64,000 nucleotides of DNA from CAWBAT01 sp963810905 (GCA_963810905.1 CAWEPG010000003.1:372001-436000); one strand, 5' to 3'. Positions 17,418-26,412 are shown, counted from the first letter of the stretch. Notes: generated by a model from the sequence alone, not told the origin. Made by a program: numbers and translations.

Positions 17418-18614
17418 TTATCTTGATGCCATAGTAGTCTGAGTAGCCAGTTTAGCCAGCAGTTCCGCCTTATCAGTCCTTTCCCAGCTGAAGGCTCCTT
17501 TCTCGCCGGGTTTTCTGCCGAAGTGTCCATAAGCTGCAGTTTTGAAGTAAATTGGCTTCTTGAGATCCAGCATTTGAATGATCCCTTTGGGACGCAGATC
17601 GAAAACCTCTCCGATGATCTGTTCAAGCTCCATGGAGCTTAGCTTGCCTGTTCCAAAAGTATCCACAAGGACCGAAACCGGCTTAGCAACCCCAATGGCA
17701 TAGGCCAATTGTACTTCACATTTCTTCGCCAAGTCGGCGGCCACAATATTCTTGGCTACGTAGCGAGCTGCATAGGCGGCGCTACGGTCCACTTTGGAAG
17801 GGTCTTTTCCCGAAAAGGCTCCTCCTCCATGCCGAGCCCAACCCCCGTAGCTGTCAACGATGATCTTTCTGCCGGTCAGTCCTGTATCGCCACTCGGCCC
17901 CCCTACTACAAATTTTCCGGTTGGATTGATGTAGAACTTAGTTTGGGAGTCCAGCAGTTCCGGAGGGATCACTCTACGGATGACCTGTTCGATAACGTCT
18001 GACTCAATTTTCCGGTGAGGAACCGAATCGATGTGTTGGGTCGAGATGACGATGGCATCAATCCGGACACGTTTACCATCCACATATTCCACGGTGACCT
18101 GGCTCTTACTGTCCGGCCTAATATAGTCCAGAGTCTTGCTCTTCCTGAGCTCAGCCAGCTTTTCCACTAGCTGATGGGCGAAAATAATTGGACTGGGCAT
18201 CATTTCTGGAGTCTCATCACAGGCATACCCAAACATTAAGCCTTGGTCCCCCGCTCCTTGTTCCTTATACAAACCCTCACCTTCTGTCACACCCTGCGAG
18301 ATATCGGGAGACTGGGGGTGGATCTTAACCAAAATCTCGCAGCTTCTGTGGCTAAAGCCAATATCTTCCTCAACGTAACCAATCTTCTCGATTGAGTCGC
18401 GAACTGCCTGTTCAATATTTACGCTGCCTTTGGAAGTTACTTCCCCGGCAACAACGCAGAAATCCGTTGTCACTAAAGTCTCACAAGCGACCCGGGAATC
18501 CGGGTCGCGAGCTAAATAGGCATCCAACACCGCATCGGAAATCTGATCAGCTACTTTATCGGGATGACCTTCCGAGACAGATTCACTCGTGAACAACATC
18601 CTTTCGGATTTCAT
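17418..18614 (-). CDS. metK: S-adenosylmethionine synthetase
   Basis: Makes S-adenosylmethionine from methionine and ATP in the cytoplasm. 398 residues, normal length, with GHPDKVADQISDAVLDA (ATP/Mg), GAGDQGLMFGYA, and GGGAFSGKDPSKVDRSAAY. All three subdomains are intact. AAGGAG lies about 11 bases upstream of the ATG. A strong promoter at 18785-18813 gives it a leader of about 160 bases, long enough for regulation, but I could not match a known SAM riboswitch. Several methyltransferase genes in the window would depend on its product. Confidence 0.97.
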   Translation of the reverse strand: MKSERMLFTSESVSEGHPDKVADQISDAVLDAYLARDPDSRVACETLVTTDFCVVAGEVTSKGSVNIEQAVRDSIEKIGYVEEDIGFSHRSCEILVKIHPQSPDISQGVTEGEGLYKEQGAGDQGLMFGYACDETPEMMPSPIIFAHQLVEKLAELRKSKTLDYIRPDSKSQVTVEYVDGKRVRIDAIVISTQHIDSVPHRKIESDVIEQVIRRVIPPELLDSQTKFYINPTGKFVVGGPSGDTGLTGRKIIVDSYGGWARHGGGAFSGKDPSKVDRSAAYAARYVAKNIVAADLAKKCEVQLAYAIGVAKPVSVLVDTFGTGKLSSMELEQIIGEVFDLRPKGIIQMLDLKKPIYFKTAAYGHFGRKPGEKGAFSWERTDKAELLAKLATQTTMASR

Positions 18615-18784
18615 GGGATTAGATTCTCCTTAAGTGTTAGACCTCAGCTTGCCGGGAATCGAAAATCAGAAATGGCAAGATGGAAAAAAGATCCCTTTGT
18701 GCTGCAATCAATACTATAATCGACGACGCAAGATCTCGCAAAAATGCCCCGGGACAGCACCCAGACAGCGAATAAAAACAATAA

Positions 18785-18813
18785 AGATTATCTTCCAGGA
18801 AACCTATTGTCAA
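18785..18813 (-). promoter_or_regulatory. metK promoter
   Basis: Reading the minus strand: TTGACA (18808-18813), a 17-base spacer, then TAATCT (18785-18790). Transcription should start near 18778, leaving about 160 bases of leader before the metK ATG at 18614. Confidence 0.65.
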
Positions 18814-18909
18814 GCGAATTGATCGCCTGATATGGTCCGTTTCAAGGGTTATAAGTAGGCCTTTTTCCCTTTTTCCATCGCAAGCTAAATCCACCATGGA
18901 GCTGATCCA

Positions 18910-20082
18910 ATGAACATTCTTGAGGTTCAAAATCAATTGAATCAGGCAGGAATCGAGGGGTGGTTGCTCTACGATTTCCAAGGTACGAATCCAATTGCCA
19001 GAAAACTCTTGGGGATTAAGGGCCAGTTGATTACACGGCGATGGTTTTACTGGATCCCGAGGACGGGAGAACCGCTGGCACTTTGTCACAAGATCGAGCA
19101 GCAGGCGTTTTCTTCTTTAGGTGTAAACGTTGATACCTTCCGGAGTTGGCAGGAAATGGTCAGCGAGCTCAATCGTCACCTGTCTGGATCGCAGACCATC
19201 GCGATGGAATACTCCCCGTATTGTGCTATCCCTTATGTATCCAGAGTTGATGCCGGAACGATTGAATTAATTAAATCTCTTGGGAAGGAAGTGGTCTCTT
19301 CCGCCAACCTCGTCCAATACTTTGAGGCAAGATGGAGCACCCAACAATTTCAGATGCATCAGGAAGCAAGTCGTCGTCTCATGAATATCCTCCAAGAGAC
19401 ATTGGAAGGAATCCGGCAAGCACTAAGAACCAACGAACTCATCTCAGAATATTCAATCCAGCAGAAGATGCTAGAACGGTACCAAGAGCACTGTTTGACG
19501 ACTTCTTCTCCTCCCATCGTGGCAGTTAATCAGAATAGTTCCAATCCGCATTATGAACCAAGCCGGGAGGGTTCGGCCCAGATCCGGCCCGGCGATTTCC
19601 TCCTTGTTGACTTCTGGGCAAAATTGGATGAGAAGAACTCGGTCTATGCCGATTATACTTGGGTCGCTAACCTTGGTGAGTCCATTCCTGAGTCAATACA
19701 AAATATATGGGAGATTGTCAGTGGTGCAAGAGATGCCGCGATGAACTACGTCAAAGCCCACTACCTCAAGACACCGAATCTTCAGGGATGGCAGGTAGAC
19801 ACGGTCTCCCGAGACTACATCACCCAAAGGGGTTATGGGGAGTACTTCGTTCATCGAACGGGACACAATATTGGTGAAGAAGACCATGGGAATGGAGCCA
19901 ACATGGACAGCTTGGAGACGAAAGACGCAAGACTTCTCATCCCCAACACTTGCTTTTCCATTGAGCCAGGAATTTACTTGAAGGATTTTGGCATCCGTTC
20001 AGAAGTCAATGTCTACTTGGACCGCGAGGAACCTGTTGTCACAGGCGATCCTATTCAAACCGAAGTCCTGAGAATCTTCTGA
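18910..20082 (+). CDS. M24 family metallopeptidase (Xaa-Pro aminopeptidase-like)
   Basis: 390 residues with a creatinase-type N-terminal domain (about 1-150) and a pita-bread catalytic domain. Metal ligands are where expected: Asp in FLLVDFWAK and in YADYTW, His in VHRTGHNIGEEDHGNG, Glu in CFSIEPGIYL and the final Glu in RSEVNVYL. Members cleave Xaa-Pro dipeptides or related substrates. The chain is shorter than classical PepP but complete. No signal peptide is visible, so it is cytoplasmic. It is divergent from metK, about 300 bases apart. Confidence 0.85.
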   Translation: MNILEVQNQLNQAGIEGWLLYDFQGTNPIARKLLGIKGQLITRRWFYWIPRTGEPLALCHKIEQQAFSSLGVNVDTFRSWQEMVSELNRHLSGSQTIAMEYSPYCAIPYVSRVDAGTIELIKSLGKEVVSSANLVQYFEARWSTQQFQMHQEASRRLMNILQETLEGIRQALRTNELISEYSIQQKMLERYQEHCLTTSSPPIVAVNQNSSNPHYEPSREGSAQIRPGDFLLVDFWAKLDEKNSVYADYTWVANLGESIPESIQNIWEIVSGARDAAMNYVKAHYLKTPNLQGWQVDTVSRDYITQRGYGEYFVHRTGHNIGEEDHGNGANMDSLETKDARLLIPNTCFSIEPGIYLKDFGIRSEVNVYLDREEPVVTGDPIQTEVLRIF

Positions 20083-20106
20083 AGGATCCGAGCAAAAAGT
20101 AAATGT

Positions 20107-20856
20107 CTACGGCCGTCTGATTCGCTTTCTTTTCGCTGAAGTCAGTTCCTCGTCGATTCGGGTTAAGCTTTTAAGCAAACGTTTCCGCACTTGCGCTGTA
20201 TGGTCGTTGCGAATTTGCAAATCCGCAAAGAGCTCCAGAGAATCATTCTGCACATCTTTAAAATCTTCGAACAGCTTGGCAGGGCCGGGTGTTGACAACG
20301 CTCCAGCCGTGACCTTTAAGTTTGCAATCCCACGCGCCAGAAAATGATAGAGGGCTTGTGTTTTGGCCATTTCTTGGTCATGTTTTTGCGGGGTCGTTAC
20401 GATCACGCGCAGACCTCTCTTTTCTAGGTAGGCCCCAATTTTCTGCAAGCGAAGGCACCTCACTGGACAGAGGGCAATCCGGAGGCCACGAATTCCACGG
20501 TTGGCGCTGTCAGGACCGAAAAGGGGGTGTGTCCCGACAATTTCAACAAATCGAGGCAGGGTGCGCCGCATGATTCTAATCGGAAAAACTTTGACGGAAC
20601 ACGTATCCAAGACGAGCTGTCCCGGAAAAAGAAATGGCCGCACATCGTTGCAGGTCGATTCGATTTGAGAAATAGGAACACAAAAAATGAGGATTGGCTT
20701 GGAGGCAACTTCCCCTAGAGACAGGCTATGGATGCCCCGCGGAGGAGTGATCTTTTCCCGGTCAAAAACACTGACTTTAAAATCTTGCTTGAGAAGTTCA
20801 CTGGCAAACCGGCCAAATCGGCCAAACCCAACGATTCCGATCTCCACGGGTATCAC
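20107..20856 (-). CDS. tyrA: Prephenate/arogenate dehydrogenase family protein
   Basis: NAD(P)-dependent dehydrogenase of tyrosine synthesis. 249 residues: Rossmann motif IGIVGFGRFGRFASELL at the N-terminus, IFCVPISQIE, DTCSVKV, and the catalytic GTHPLFGPDSA. A C-terminal helical domain follows (MAKTQALYHFLARG). It lacks an ACT or chorismate mutase domain and is shorter than most TyrA proteins (about 280), closer to the compact archaeal/cyanobacterial type. Prephenate versus arogenate use cannot be told from sequence. It is convergent with the M24 peptidase gene (24 bases apart), and no other aromatic pathway gene is nearby. Confidence 0.78.
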   Translation of the reverse strand: MIPVEIGIVGFGRFGRFASELLKQDFKVSVFDREKITPPRGIHSLSLGEVASKPILIFCVPISQIESTCNDVRPFLFPGQLVLDTCSVKVFPIRIMRRTLPRFVEIVGTHPLFGPDSANRGIRGLRIALCPVRCLRLQKIGAYLEKRGLRVIVTTPQKHDQEMAKTQALYHFLARGIANLKVTAGALSTPGPAKLFEDFKDVQNDSLELFADLQIRNDHTAQVRKRLLKSLTRIDEELTSAKRKRIRRP

Positions 20857-20971
20857 CTCGAAACAAGGATCAAGCCCGTTACTCTATTAAATCCAGTCGT
20901 GAGTTTCAACAGTGGAAGTGGAGGGGAAGTAAAGCTCAAGAGAGTGAATTACAATTTACATGAACGACTGC

Positions 20972-22066
20972 TTATTTCATTTCCGCACCCGCTGCCCGAA
21001 GCACTGCATCGATTCCGTCCAATGAGCCGTTGTGAAGCTGCTTATAAAGGTTTTCAAGCTGAGCCCGCGCTGTTTTTGAATAAGGCTTATTGAGAAGAGC
21101 CGCTTTGGCAAGAGCCTTCTGGGCATTATATGTGTCACTCGCAAACCAATAGCTCATTCCTAAGTAATAGTATGCTTCATCATTTTGCGGAAAGTATTTA
21201 AGGCTGTTGTTCAATGCCCCGACTGCTGCTGCATATTGCTTTCGATCGTAGAAATTCCTGCCTATGATTGCGTAAGATCGCGCCTTTTCCTGATTCCACG
21301 TCGTGGCCGTGTATCCCGGAGGAATCTCCCCTTCTCCGTATGTTGAAATTATCTTTTGAGAATAGGCTGCCGCCTTAGGGATGTTCCGCTGGTTCGCAAA
21401 AATAAACGAAAGTTTGGCGGCATAAAAAAAGCCATCTTTGGGCGGCATTTCTGCAACACATTTTTCGGCGTAAATAACAAACTTTGGTTCATTTTTCAAT
21501 TGCTCAAAAGAAAAGGCCAGAAGTTGGGCCAGTTCTTTACTTGGTTTCGCTTTGTAAAAGGATTCCCCATACTGGGCCGCCTTGGCATAGTCCTTATTTG
21601 CATAATTCGCTTCGGTCGCATAGCCGAGAGTCGCTGTATCTTCGGGCTTTAGCTGAAGATAGATTTCTGCTACCGCTGCCAGATTGACCATGTCTTTCTG
21701 CTCATAAAGTTGGCGCTGTATGACAGCGAATTGGCCATTCGCATATTCGTTGAGCTTTGAATTCGGATGGGCTTTGATGAACCTAGCCAAGCCTTCGGCC
21801 CGGCTTTTGAGATCGGGGGTTGTCAATGCTTTATTAAATTCTTCGTACTCCTCTTTGGTGTATCCAACTTCCGGCAAGGGTTTCTGCGCTTGTTTTGTGG
21901 CGTCTTCGATATCAACGGCTTCTGGTTCCTTAGGCTCTTCTTTACTCTGACTCTCTGTCTTCTTCTGTGTGCTGGCCTCCTGCGTGTAGGTTACCTGCAC
22001 TGAGATGCCCAGAGATCCGATCAGAAATGCGAACAAGAACAAAGCTTTAGAATGTCTCACGATCAA
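20972..22066 (-). CDS. Exported TPR protein
   Basis: 364 residues. A signal peptide (ALFLFAFLIGSLGISVQVTYTQ) is followed by a Lys/Glu/Gln-rich spacer and at least five helical TPR-type repeats (for example YFPQNDEAYYYLGMSYWFASDTYNAQKALAKA). Probably periplasmic or outer-membrane associated; a scaffold role is likely, but no partner is evident. Similar TPR exports are frequent in Acidobacteriota. The gene stands alone, divergent from the HU gene. Confidence 0.75.
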   Translation of the reverse strand: MIVRHSKALFLFAFLIGSLGISVQVTYTQEASTQKKTESQSKEEPKEPEAVDIEDATKQAQKPLPEVGYTKEEYEEFNKALTTPDLKSRAEGLARFIKAHPNSKLNEYANGQFAVIQRQLYEQKDMVNLAAVAEIYLQLKPEDTATLGYATEANYANKDYAKAAQYGESFYKAKPSKELAQLLAFSFEQLKNEPKFVIYAEKCVAEMPPKDGFFYAAKLSFIFANQRNIPKAAAYSQKIISTYGEGEIPPGYTATTWNQEKARSYAIIGRNFYDRKQYAAAVGALNNSLKYFPQNDEAYYYLGMSYWFASDTYNAQKALAKAALLNKPYSKTARAQLENLYKQLHNGSLDGIDAVLRAAGAEMK

Positions 22067-22489
22067 CCTCCCAAACCGAGCTCATCAGTTGGATAATTCC
22101 CCGAAGCGACTTTTCTAGATATGTCCTTAACTTGAATGCGATAACGTTATGGTAATTGCTCTTGATTATCGGAATTTGGAAATCTAGTGTCAACTGAAAT
22201 TGGCTGGCAAACGCACGGTGAGTTTGACTGCTCCCCTGCGAGAATTCTCGGCATCACCCTTTTCCTAATTTGGCCTAAAAGGAAAATGACTAACAAGAAT
22301 TTTAGCCGAGAACCGAATTTTTGAGTTCCAGAGAAGATTGTCATTTTTCTTGAATAGGCCGAACAGTCTGGCATTCCACCCAAAATTCTTTGGAAATCCC
22401 ATTGACAAGGGGATTTCGCTATTGTATAACGCAGATGCGCTGCCAGAAGGCGTTCTTATCTCGAACGAAAGGAAAAAGGAGAGGACATC
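22067..22489. other. Regulatory region between the TPR gene and the HU gene
   Basis: Contains the HU promoter at 22402-22430 and a 12-base perfect palindrome CGAGAATTCTCG at 22239-22250. No gene is supported. The half-site GAGAAT also appears around the TATAAT box at 7675-7694, which may be coincidence. Confidence 0.5.
22402..22430 (+). promoter_or_regulatory. HU promoter (consensus sigma-70 type)
   Basis: TTGACA at 22402-22407, 17-base spacer, TATAAC at 22425-22430. Near consensus, as expected for an abundant nucleoid protein. A leader of about 50 bases carries AGGAGAGGA before the GTG start. Confidence 0.75.
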
Positions 22490-22771
22490 GTGAATAAAGC
22501 AGACCTGATTGAAAAAATCGCGAAGGATGCAGGCATCAATAAGACCCAGGCAGATTCTGCCATTAACTCCGTTTTGGATGGAGTTCAAGAGGCGCTGAAG
22601 AAGGGGAATCGAGTGACCTTGGTTGGCTTCGGCACCTTCTCAGTAGGACACAGGAAGGCAAGAACCGGACGGAACCCCCAAACAGGGAAGCCGATAAAGA
22701 TTGCTGCCAAGAAGGTAGCAAAGTTTACCCCCGGAGCCGAATTGAAGTCAGCGGTCAACAAGAAGAAATAA
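22490..22771 (+). CDS. HU-family DNA-binding protein
   Basis: 93-residue nucleoid protein. Starts at a GTG preceded by AGGAGAGGA. Shows NKADLIEKIAKDAGINKTQA, the family signature VGFGTFSVGHRKARTGRNPQTG with the conserved beta-arm GRNPQTGKP, and a Lys-rich C-terminus. It bends and compacts DNA as a homodimer; HU versus IHF cannot be fully separated, but the arm and length fit HU. A near-consensus promoter upstream and a strong terminator downstream make it a single-gene transcript. Confidence 0.96.
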   Translation: MNKADLIEKIAKDAGINKTQADSAINSVLDGVQEALKKGNRVTLVGFGTFSVGHRKARTGRNPQTGKPIKIAAKKVAKFTPGAELKSAVNKKK

Positions 22772-22797
22772 GCTTCCAGTGGCCGGTCGACCCCATC

Positions 22798-22823
22798 AAA
22801 AGGGCAGCTCAGACTGCCCTTTT
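22798..22823 (+). terminator. Rho-independent terminator of the HU gene
   Basis: Ten-base stem AAAAGGGCAG (22798-22807) with CTGCCCTTTT (22814-22823), loop CTCAGA, continuing into a T-rich run. Confidence 0.88.
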
Positions 22824-22871
22824 CTTTATGTTAAAGTAACCCTGCAGTTCCAACCTCCCTAAGTATGCCTC

Positions 22872-22907
22872 ACACAAAATGTCATCTTCGAAGTGACAAT
22901 TTTGTGT
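22872..22907. repeat. Long imperfect palindrome
   Basis: ACACAAAATGTCA (22872-22884) pairs with TGACAATTTTGTGT (22894-22907) with one bulged A; the centre CTTCGAAG is itself self-complementary. Either an operator or an intergenic hairpin. Confidence 0.6.
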
Positions 22908-23117
22908 CCTTTTCCTCGGCTGAGTATCGTTCTTCCTTGAGACGGTTCCATACTTTTAAGGTAAGCGCTTCAATTCCAAGCTGTTCGTGATTTTTGCCTG
23001 GGGATACGTTTTTGGTTGGATGATTGCACTGACATAGCCAAGCAAGCACGGGCATACAGCCCGGGTTTGATTTTAGGATTTGCGATTTAAATCCCGCTAC
23101 TTTGTCCTTTCCCAAAA

Positions 23118-23142
23118 GAGCCGAGGCATTTTGTCTCGGCTC
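23118..23142. terminator. Hairpin, possible bidirectional terminator
   Basis: GAGCCGAG (23118-23125) and CTCGGCTC (23135-23142), loop of nine bases; T-rich sequence follows on the plus side (after CCCC) and TTTTGGG on the minus side. Confidence 0.5.
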
Positions 23143-23254
23143 CCCTCTTTTCTTCAAGCAAGTTTTTCAATTTCGGGAGAGATGGGTTCTTTCCGGCATC
23201 GGAGTTTGCCCGCAGTCGCGGGAAATTTCCATTGCTTGTTCGGTTTAGGGAAAA

Positions 23255-24259
23255 TTGGTTTTGTGCTATCTTGATGATGTTGGCAAAACACGATCATCTC
23301 CCAAAAACGGGTTCCCTTTGCGACCTTATCTGGTTCACCCTTCGAAACGTTCTTCCCTGCTGATCCTGCGGATCGCAGAACTCCTGCCGGTCTTGATTCT
23401 TGCGTTTTGGGCCCGACCTAGTTCCAGCGAATCTAAAGCGCGAGTCGTGACTCTCTATCTTTCAGTTTACGACACACAGGGCAGGCCGGTCGAAAGCCTG
23501 AATTCCGGCGACATTGAATTGCTCGAAGAAAATAAGCCTCAAGTCGTCTCTTCCTTTCGTTTTGAAAAAGGGACGCCAATATCTCTCGGGGTGCTACTGG
23601 ACACCAGTAAGAATATGGCGGGCGAGCGGCTTAGTTTCGCGTTGAATTGGCTCAAGTCTCTGGCCGGAAAACTCAAGAGCCCGGATGAACTTTTTGTCAA
23701 TGGATTCAGTGACGACTCTCAAGAATTGGTCGATTTCGTCTCACCGGAAGACTACCTAGAAGAACCTGTGGACCATGTCGGTACGGGGGGCCACCCGGTT
23801 ACCGGACTGGCCCTGGATCGGGGAATGATTAAGGTAAGAGAGGGAAGGAATGCGAAAAAAGTATTGCTATTTCTTTCGGCGGGATATGATGTCGCTGGTC
23901 CTGCCACACTGGATCACATTGCCAAGTTTGGGTATCCGATCTATTCTCTCGCGGTAGACATCGGAGGAGGAGAGGGACTCAAAGGATCGATCGACTGGCT
24001 GAAGAGCCTTAGTATCCGGGGGACAGCCATCAAGGTATACGCCGAACAATCTGGTGGCTTTATCTTGCCTCTAGACTCCACCGCTCAAGGCGAAGACGCT
24101 CTTCCCAAGATCGTCTTTGCATTAAAAAACCAGTATCGGCTGGAGTATACCTCTTCAAGCTCCAAGAAGCCCGGCGACAACCTGAAGCTTCAAATTAAGA
24201 CAAAGGATCCTGGCTATAACGTAGATTATCTTAAGCGCTATCAGATTCCCCGCCGCTAA
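23255..24259 (+). CDS. Secreted VWFA-domain protein (acidobacterial type)
   Basis: 334 residues at most. A hydrophobic N-terminal stretch (LLPVLILAFWARPSSSES) acts as a signal sequence; then a short beta domain (VVTLYLSVYDTQGRPVESLNSGDIELLEENKPQVVSSF) typical of VWFA-related acidobacterial proteins, and a von Willebrand A domain with a relaxed MIDAS (LLDTSKNM, Asn for the second Ser) plus FVNGFSDD. It ends with the conserved YRLEYTSS segment of this group. Function is unknown; these proteins are abundant in Acidobacteriota and support the taxonomic guess. The start is unsure: only TTG codons (23255 or near 23315) precede the signal sequence. Confidence 0.78.
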   Translation: MVLCYLDDVGKTRSSPKNGFPLRPYLVHPSKRSSLLILRIAELLPVLILAFWARPSSSESKARVVTLYLSVYDTQGRPVESLNSGDIELLEENKPQVVSSFRFEKGTPISLGVLLDTSKNMAGERLSFALNWLKSLAGKLKSPDELFVNGFSDDSQELVDFVSPEDYLEEPVDHVGTGGHPVTGLALDRGMIKVREGRNAKKVLLFLSAGYDVAGPATLDHIAKFGYPIYSLAVDIGGGEGLKGSIDWLKSLSIRGTAIKVYAEQSGGFILPLDSTAQGEDALPKIVFALKNQYRLEYTSSSSKKPGDNLKLQIKTKDPGYNVDYLKRYQIPRR

Positions 24260-24296
24260 AGGGCTATTCAAGCGATGCGCGGGCCCCCTCCCGAAG

Positions 24297-25682
24297 TTAA
24301 TGCAACGCCTCTTCAATCTTCTCTTTGTCCCCCATGATAACAACCGCGCCCCGTGGAGTCAGATAATTCTTGGCCGCTTCCTGTAATCGATCCACAGTAA
24401 TTCCTTCCAAACTCCGCGGGAAACTCAGCAGGTAACCTCGTGGGAGGCCCTGAAGCTCTATTTCCGCCATCGCCTGCGCAAAGCCCTGGGGGGAGCTTAT
24501 GGATTTCTGGAAAGAGTCAATGACCTCAAGCCTCACCCGGTCTAGAACTGAATCTGAAACCTTATTGGCCTTCGACTCATCAATGACTCGTTGAATAGCC
24601 TGCAAGATGGGTTTGATGGAGGAGGGGGGGGCCTGGGCCAATATTTTGAGCTTTCCACAAGTTAGACCAAGCTGCAGATCGCATCGAATAGACTGATATT
24701 GGATTCCGCCGCGATCTAATTCTTGTCTGAGCTTGGATTGCTGTGAATTGCCTCCCAGGAGTTGAGTCAACAAAACCAGGCTGTAATAATCAGGTGTTTG
24801 CCTGGAGGGACCTTTGTTTCCAAACAACAAGCTAACCTCGGAGCTTTCTTTCTTTTCAAAGATGCGAATCTCAGTATCCATATGTGTTGAATTGGGAGGG
24901 TCTGGTAAACGTGGCTGGGGACCTTTGGTCCACCCTCCGAACTTTTCCCTGATTAAAGCGGCCAACGATGACAAATTGGGCGGCCCAACTACAGCAATGG
25001 CGGCGTTATTCGGCAAGTAATAGGCAGCATGGAATGCCTGCACATCCGGCAATTCGATTTCCTTCAGAGTATCTGTATCCCCTATAAGGCGGTGAGAACA
25101 ATAGCCCCCCCCAAAAAGCTCTGGGTCGAGTAGGCTGGACAAAAACTCGGTAGGTGAAGCCGACACGGACTCGCCTACCTGTTCTTTCATCCGGTCCAAG
25201 CCTTCCTTTTGAAAAATAGGCCGAACGAGTAAGTTGGCGATCGTGTTGAGGAAAGGTTCCAAATTCTTCGCTGGCAACTCAGCGCGAAATAGAGTTGAAT
25301 CCATTTCCACTTGGATCGAGAAAATAGCTTCGAGAAAGTCGAGTTCATCTTTCCACCGTTGTTGAGTAACCTTCTGATTGGCTTCGAGTATTCCATGGGC
25401 TGCAAGGAAAGCAACTCCTTGTTTCTTGTCAGGGTCCATTCCATAGCCAGACTTAATGAGGAAGTTGATAAAGACACGGTCGCTCCCCGGAACCTCGGCA
25501 GTGAGCAGATGGAGTCCATTGAGCAGTTCGACATTCTGAATGAGAGGAGGGGAGAATGTGGATTCTTTATTTTGCCCAAAGTAAAAAGCGGCAGTCGGGG
25601 AAAGAAAAAGAATAAGAAGAATCCAGCGGAAAGCTACAATTCCGCGAGGGCAACATCTTAAGGAAGGATTAGAGTACAACAC
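24297..25682 (-). CDS. Catalytically inactive M16 (insulinase-like) exported protein
   Basis: 461 residues with a signal peptide (ILLILFLSPTAAFYFG) and two M16-type domains. At the site of the zinc motif HxxEH it reads GVAFLAAHGILEAN, so the first His and the Glu are gone and the peptidase cannot work as usual. The rest is conserved (AELPAKNLEPFLNTIANLLVRPIF; YYLPNNAAIAVVG). Periplasmic M16 enzymes often occur as an active/inactive pair; an active partner is not seen in this window. Alternatively it is a stand-alone binding protein. It is convergent with the VWFA gene. Confidence 0.82.
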   Translation of the reverse strand: MLYSNPSLRCCPRGIVAFRWILLILFLSPTAAFYFGQNKESTFSPPLIQNVELLNGLHLLTAEVPGSDRVFINFLIKSGYGMDPDKKQGVAFLAAHGILEANQKVTQQRWKDELDFLEAIFSIQVEMDSTLFRAELPAKNLEPFLNTIANLLVRPIFQKEGLDRMKEQVGESVSASPTEFLSSLLDPELFGGGYCSHRLIGDTDTLKEIELPDVQAFHAAYYLPNNAAIAVVGPPNLSSLAALIREKFGGWTKGPQPRLPDPPNSTHMDTEIRIFEKKESSEVSLLFGNKGPSRQTPDYYSLVLLTQLLGGNSQQSKLRQELDRGGIQYQSIRCDLQLGLTCGKLKILAQAPPSSIKPILQAIQRVIDESKANKVSDSVLDRVRLEVIDSFQKSISSPQGFAQAMAEIELQGLPRGYLLSFPRSLEGITVDRLQEAAKNYLTPRGAVVIMGDKEKIEEALH

Positions 25683-25827
25683 ATTTTTCGAAGATTTCTC
25701 TATCTTCTTGCGAAATCGACGCCTGAAAAAGGGCTGGCAGAGGTTAATACAATATCCATAGAAATAGGTTTATCTAACCAGAGTGAACCAATTTCACTCC
25801 CATTCAAGGGGAAGTCAAAGGCTAGGG

Positions 25828-26412
25828 TTAACCTTTCTTGAGTTCGATCAAAACTTGTTTGGCAACCGCCTTGAGCGTGTCAAATACGCCTAACCCCGTT
25901 GATGCTACTGCCTCCAGAACGGGTTCGCCTTTCCGCATGAGCTCCTTTTTCATATCTTCAACCGATACGATGTTGGTCAGGTCGCGCTTATTTAGCTGCA
26001 ATGCAAAAGGGATCTTCATCAAGTCATATCCCTGAATCTTGAGGTTCTGCTCCAGGTTGTAGACGCTTTCGATATTGGCGTCCATTCTTTCTAATTGGGA
26101 GTCAGCAACGAAGATTATTCCATCTACCCCCTTCAGGATCAGTTTTCGACTGGCGTCGTAAAAGACCTGCCCGGGTACAGTGTAAAGATGGAATCGGGTT
26201 TTGAACCCTCGCACACTTCCTAGTTCAAGCGGAAGAAAATCAAAGAATAGGGTGCGGTCCGTTTCAGTAGCCAACGAGATCATCTTCCCTTTGGCGTTGG
26301 GAGCTGTTTTATCGTAGATATACTGAAGATTCGTAGTCTTACCCCCTAACCCTGGACCATAATAGACAATCTTGCAGTTAATTTCTCTCGATGCGTAGTT
26401 AATGAAGGTCAA
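25828..26412 (-). CDS. mglA: Polarity GTPase MglA
   Basis: Ras-like small GTPase of 194 residues. P-loop GPGLGGKTT (about 19-27), switch region with LFFDFLPLELG, TVPGQ instead of DxPGQ (characteristic of MglA), and NKRD for guanine recognition. In Myxococcus and Thermus MglA sets the leading pole for motility and type IV pili; MglB is its GAP. Gene order is mglB then mglA, 87 bases apart, on the minus strand. With the bactofilin at 15 kb and several c-di-GMP enzymes this points to a cell that controls polarity or surface movement. The start codon at 26412 is the only good one. Confidence 0.95.
   Translation of the reverse strand: MTFINYASREINCKIVYYGPGLGGKTTNLQYIYDKTAPNAKGKMISLATETDRTLFFDFLPLELGSVRGFKTRFHLYTVPGQVFYDASRKLILKGVDGIIFVADSQLERMDANIESVYNLEQNLKIQGYDLMKIPFALQLNKRDLTNIVSVEDMKKELMRKGEPVLEAVASTGLGVFDTLKAVAKQVLIELKKG

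Larger units (their letters stand above)
22772..23254. other. Gene-poor region with two further hairpins
   Basis: After the HU terminator come an imperfect palindrome (22872-22907) and a hairpin (23118-23142). A minus-strand frame 22882-23157 (91 codons) starts before the second hairpin and ends exactly in the first; it contains a Cys-rich piece (CMPVLAWLCQC) but no family resemblance, so I do not call it a gene. Confidence 0.5.

Noticed and set aside
18615..18778. SAM riboswitch upstream of metK
   Set aside because: The arrangement of GGCAA and neighbouring bases does not fit SAM-I, and no other known class matched by eye.
22239..22250. Shared GAGAAT operator at 22.24 and 7.68 kb
   Set aside because: Two short palindromic matches in 64 kb are expected by chance.
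22882..23157. 91-codon minus-strand frame
   Set aside because: Spans one hairpin, ends in another, weak start, no family resemblance despite a Cys-rich patch.
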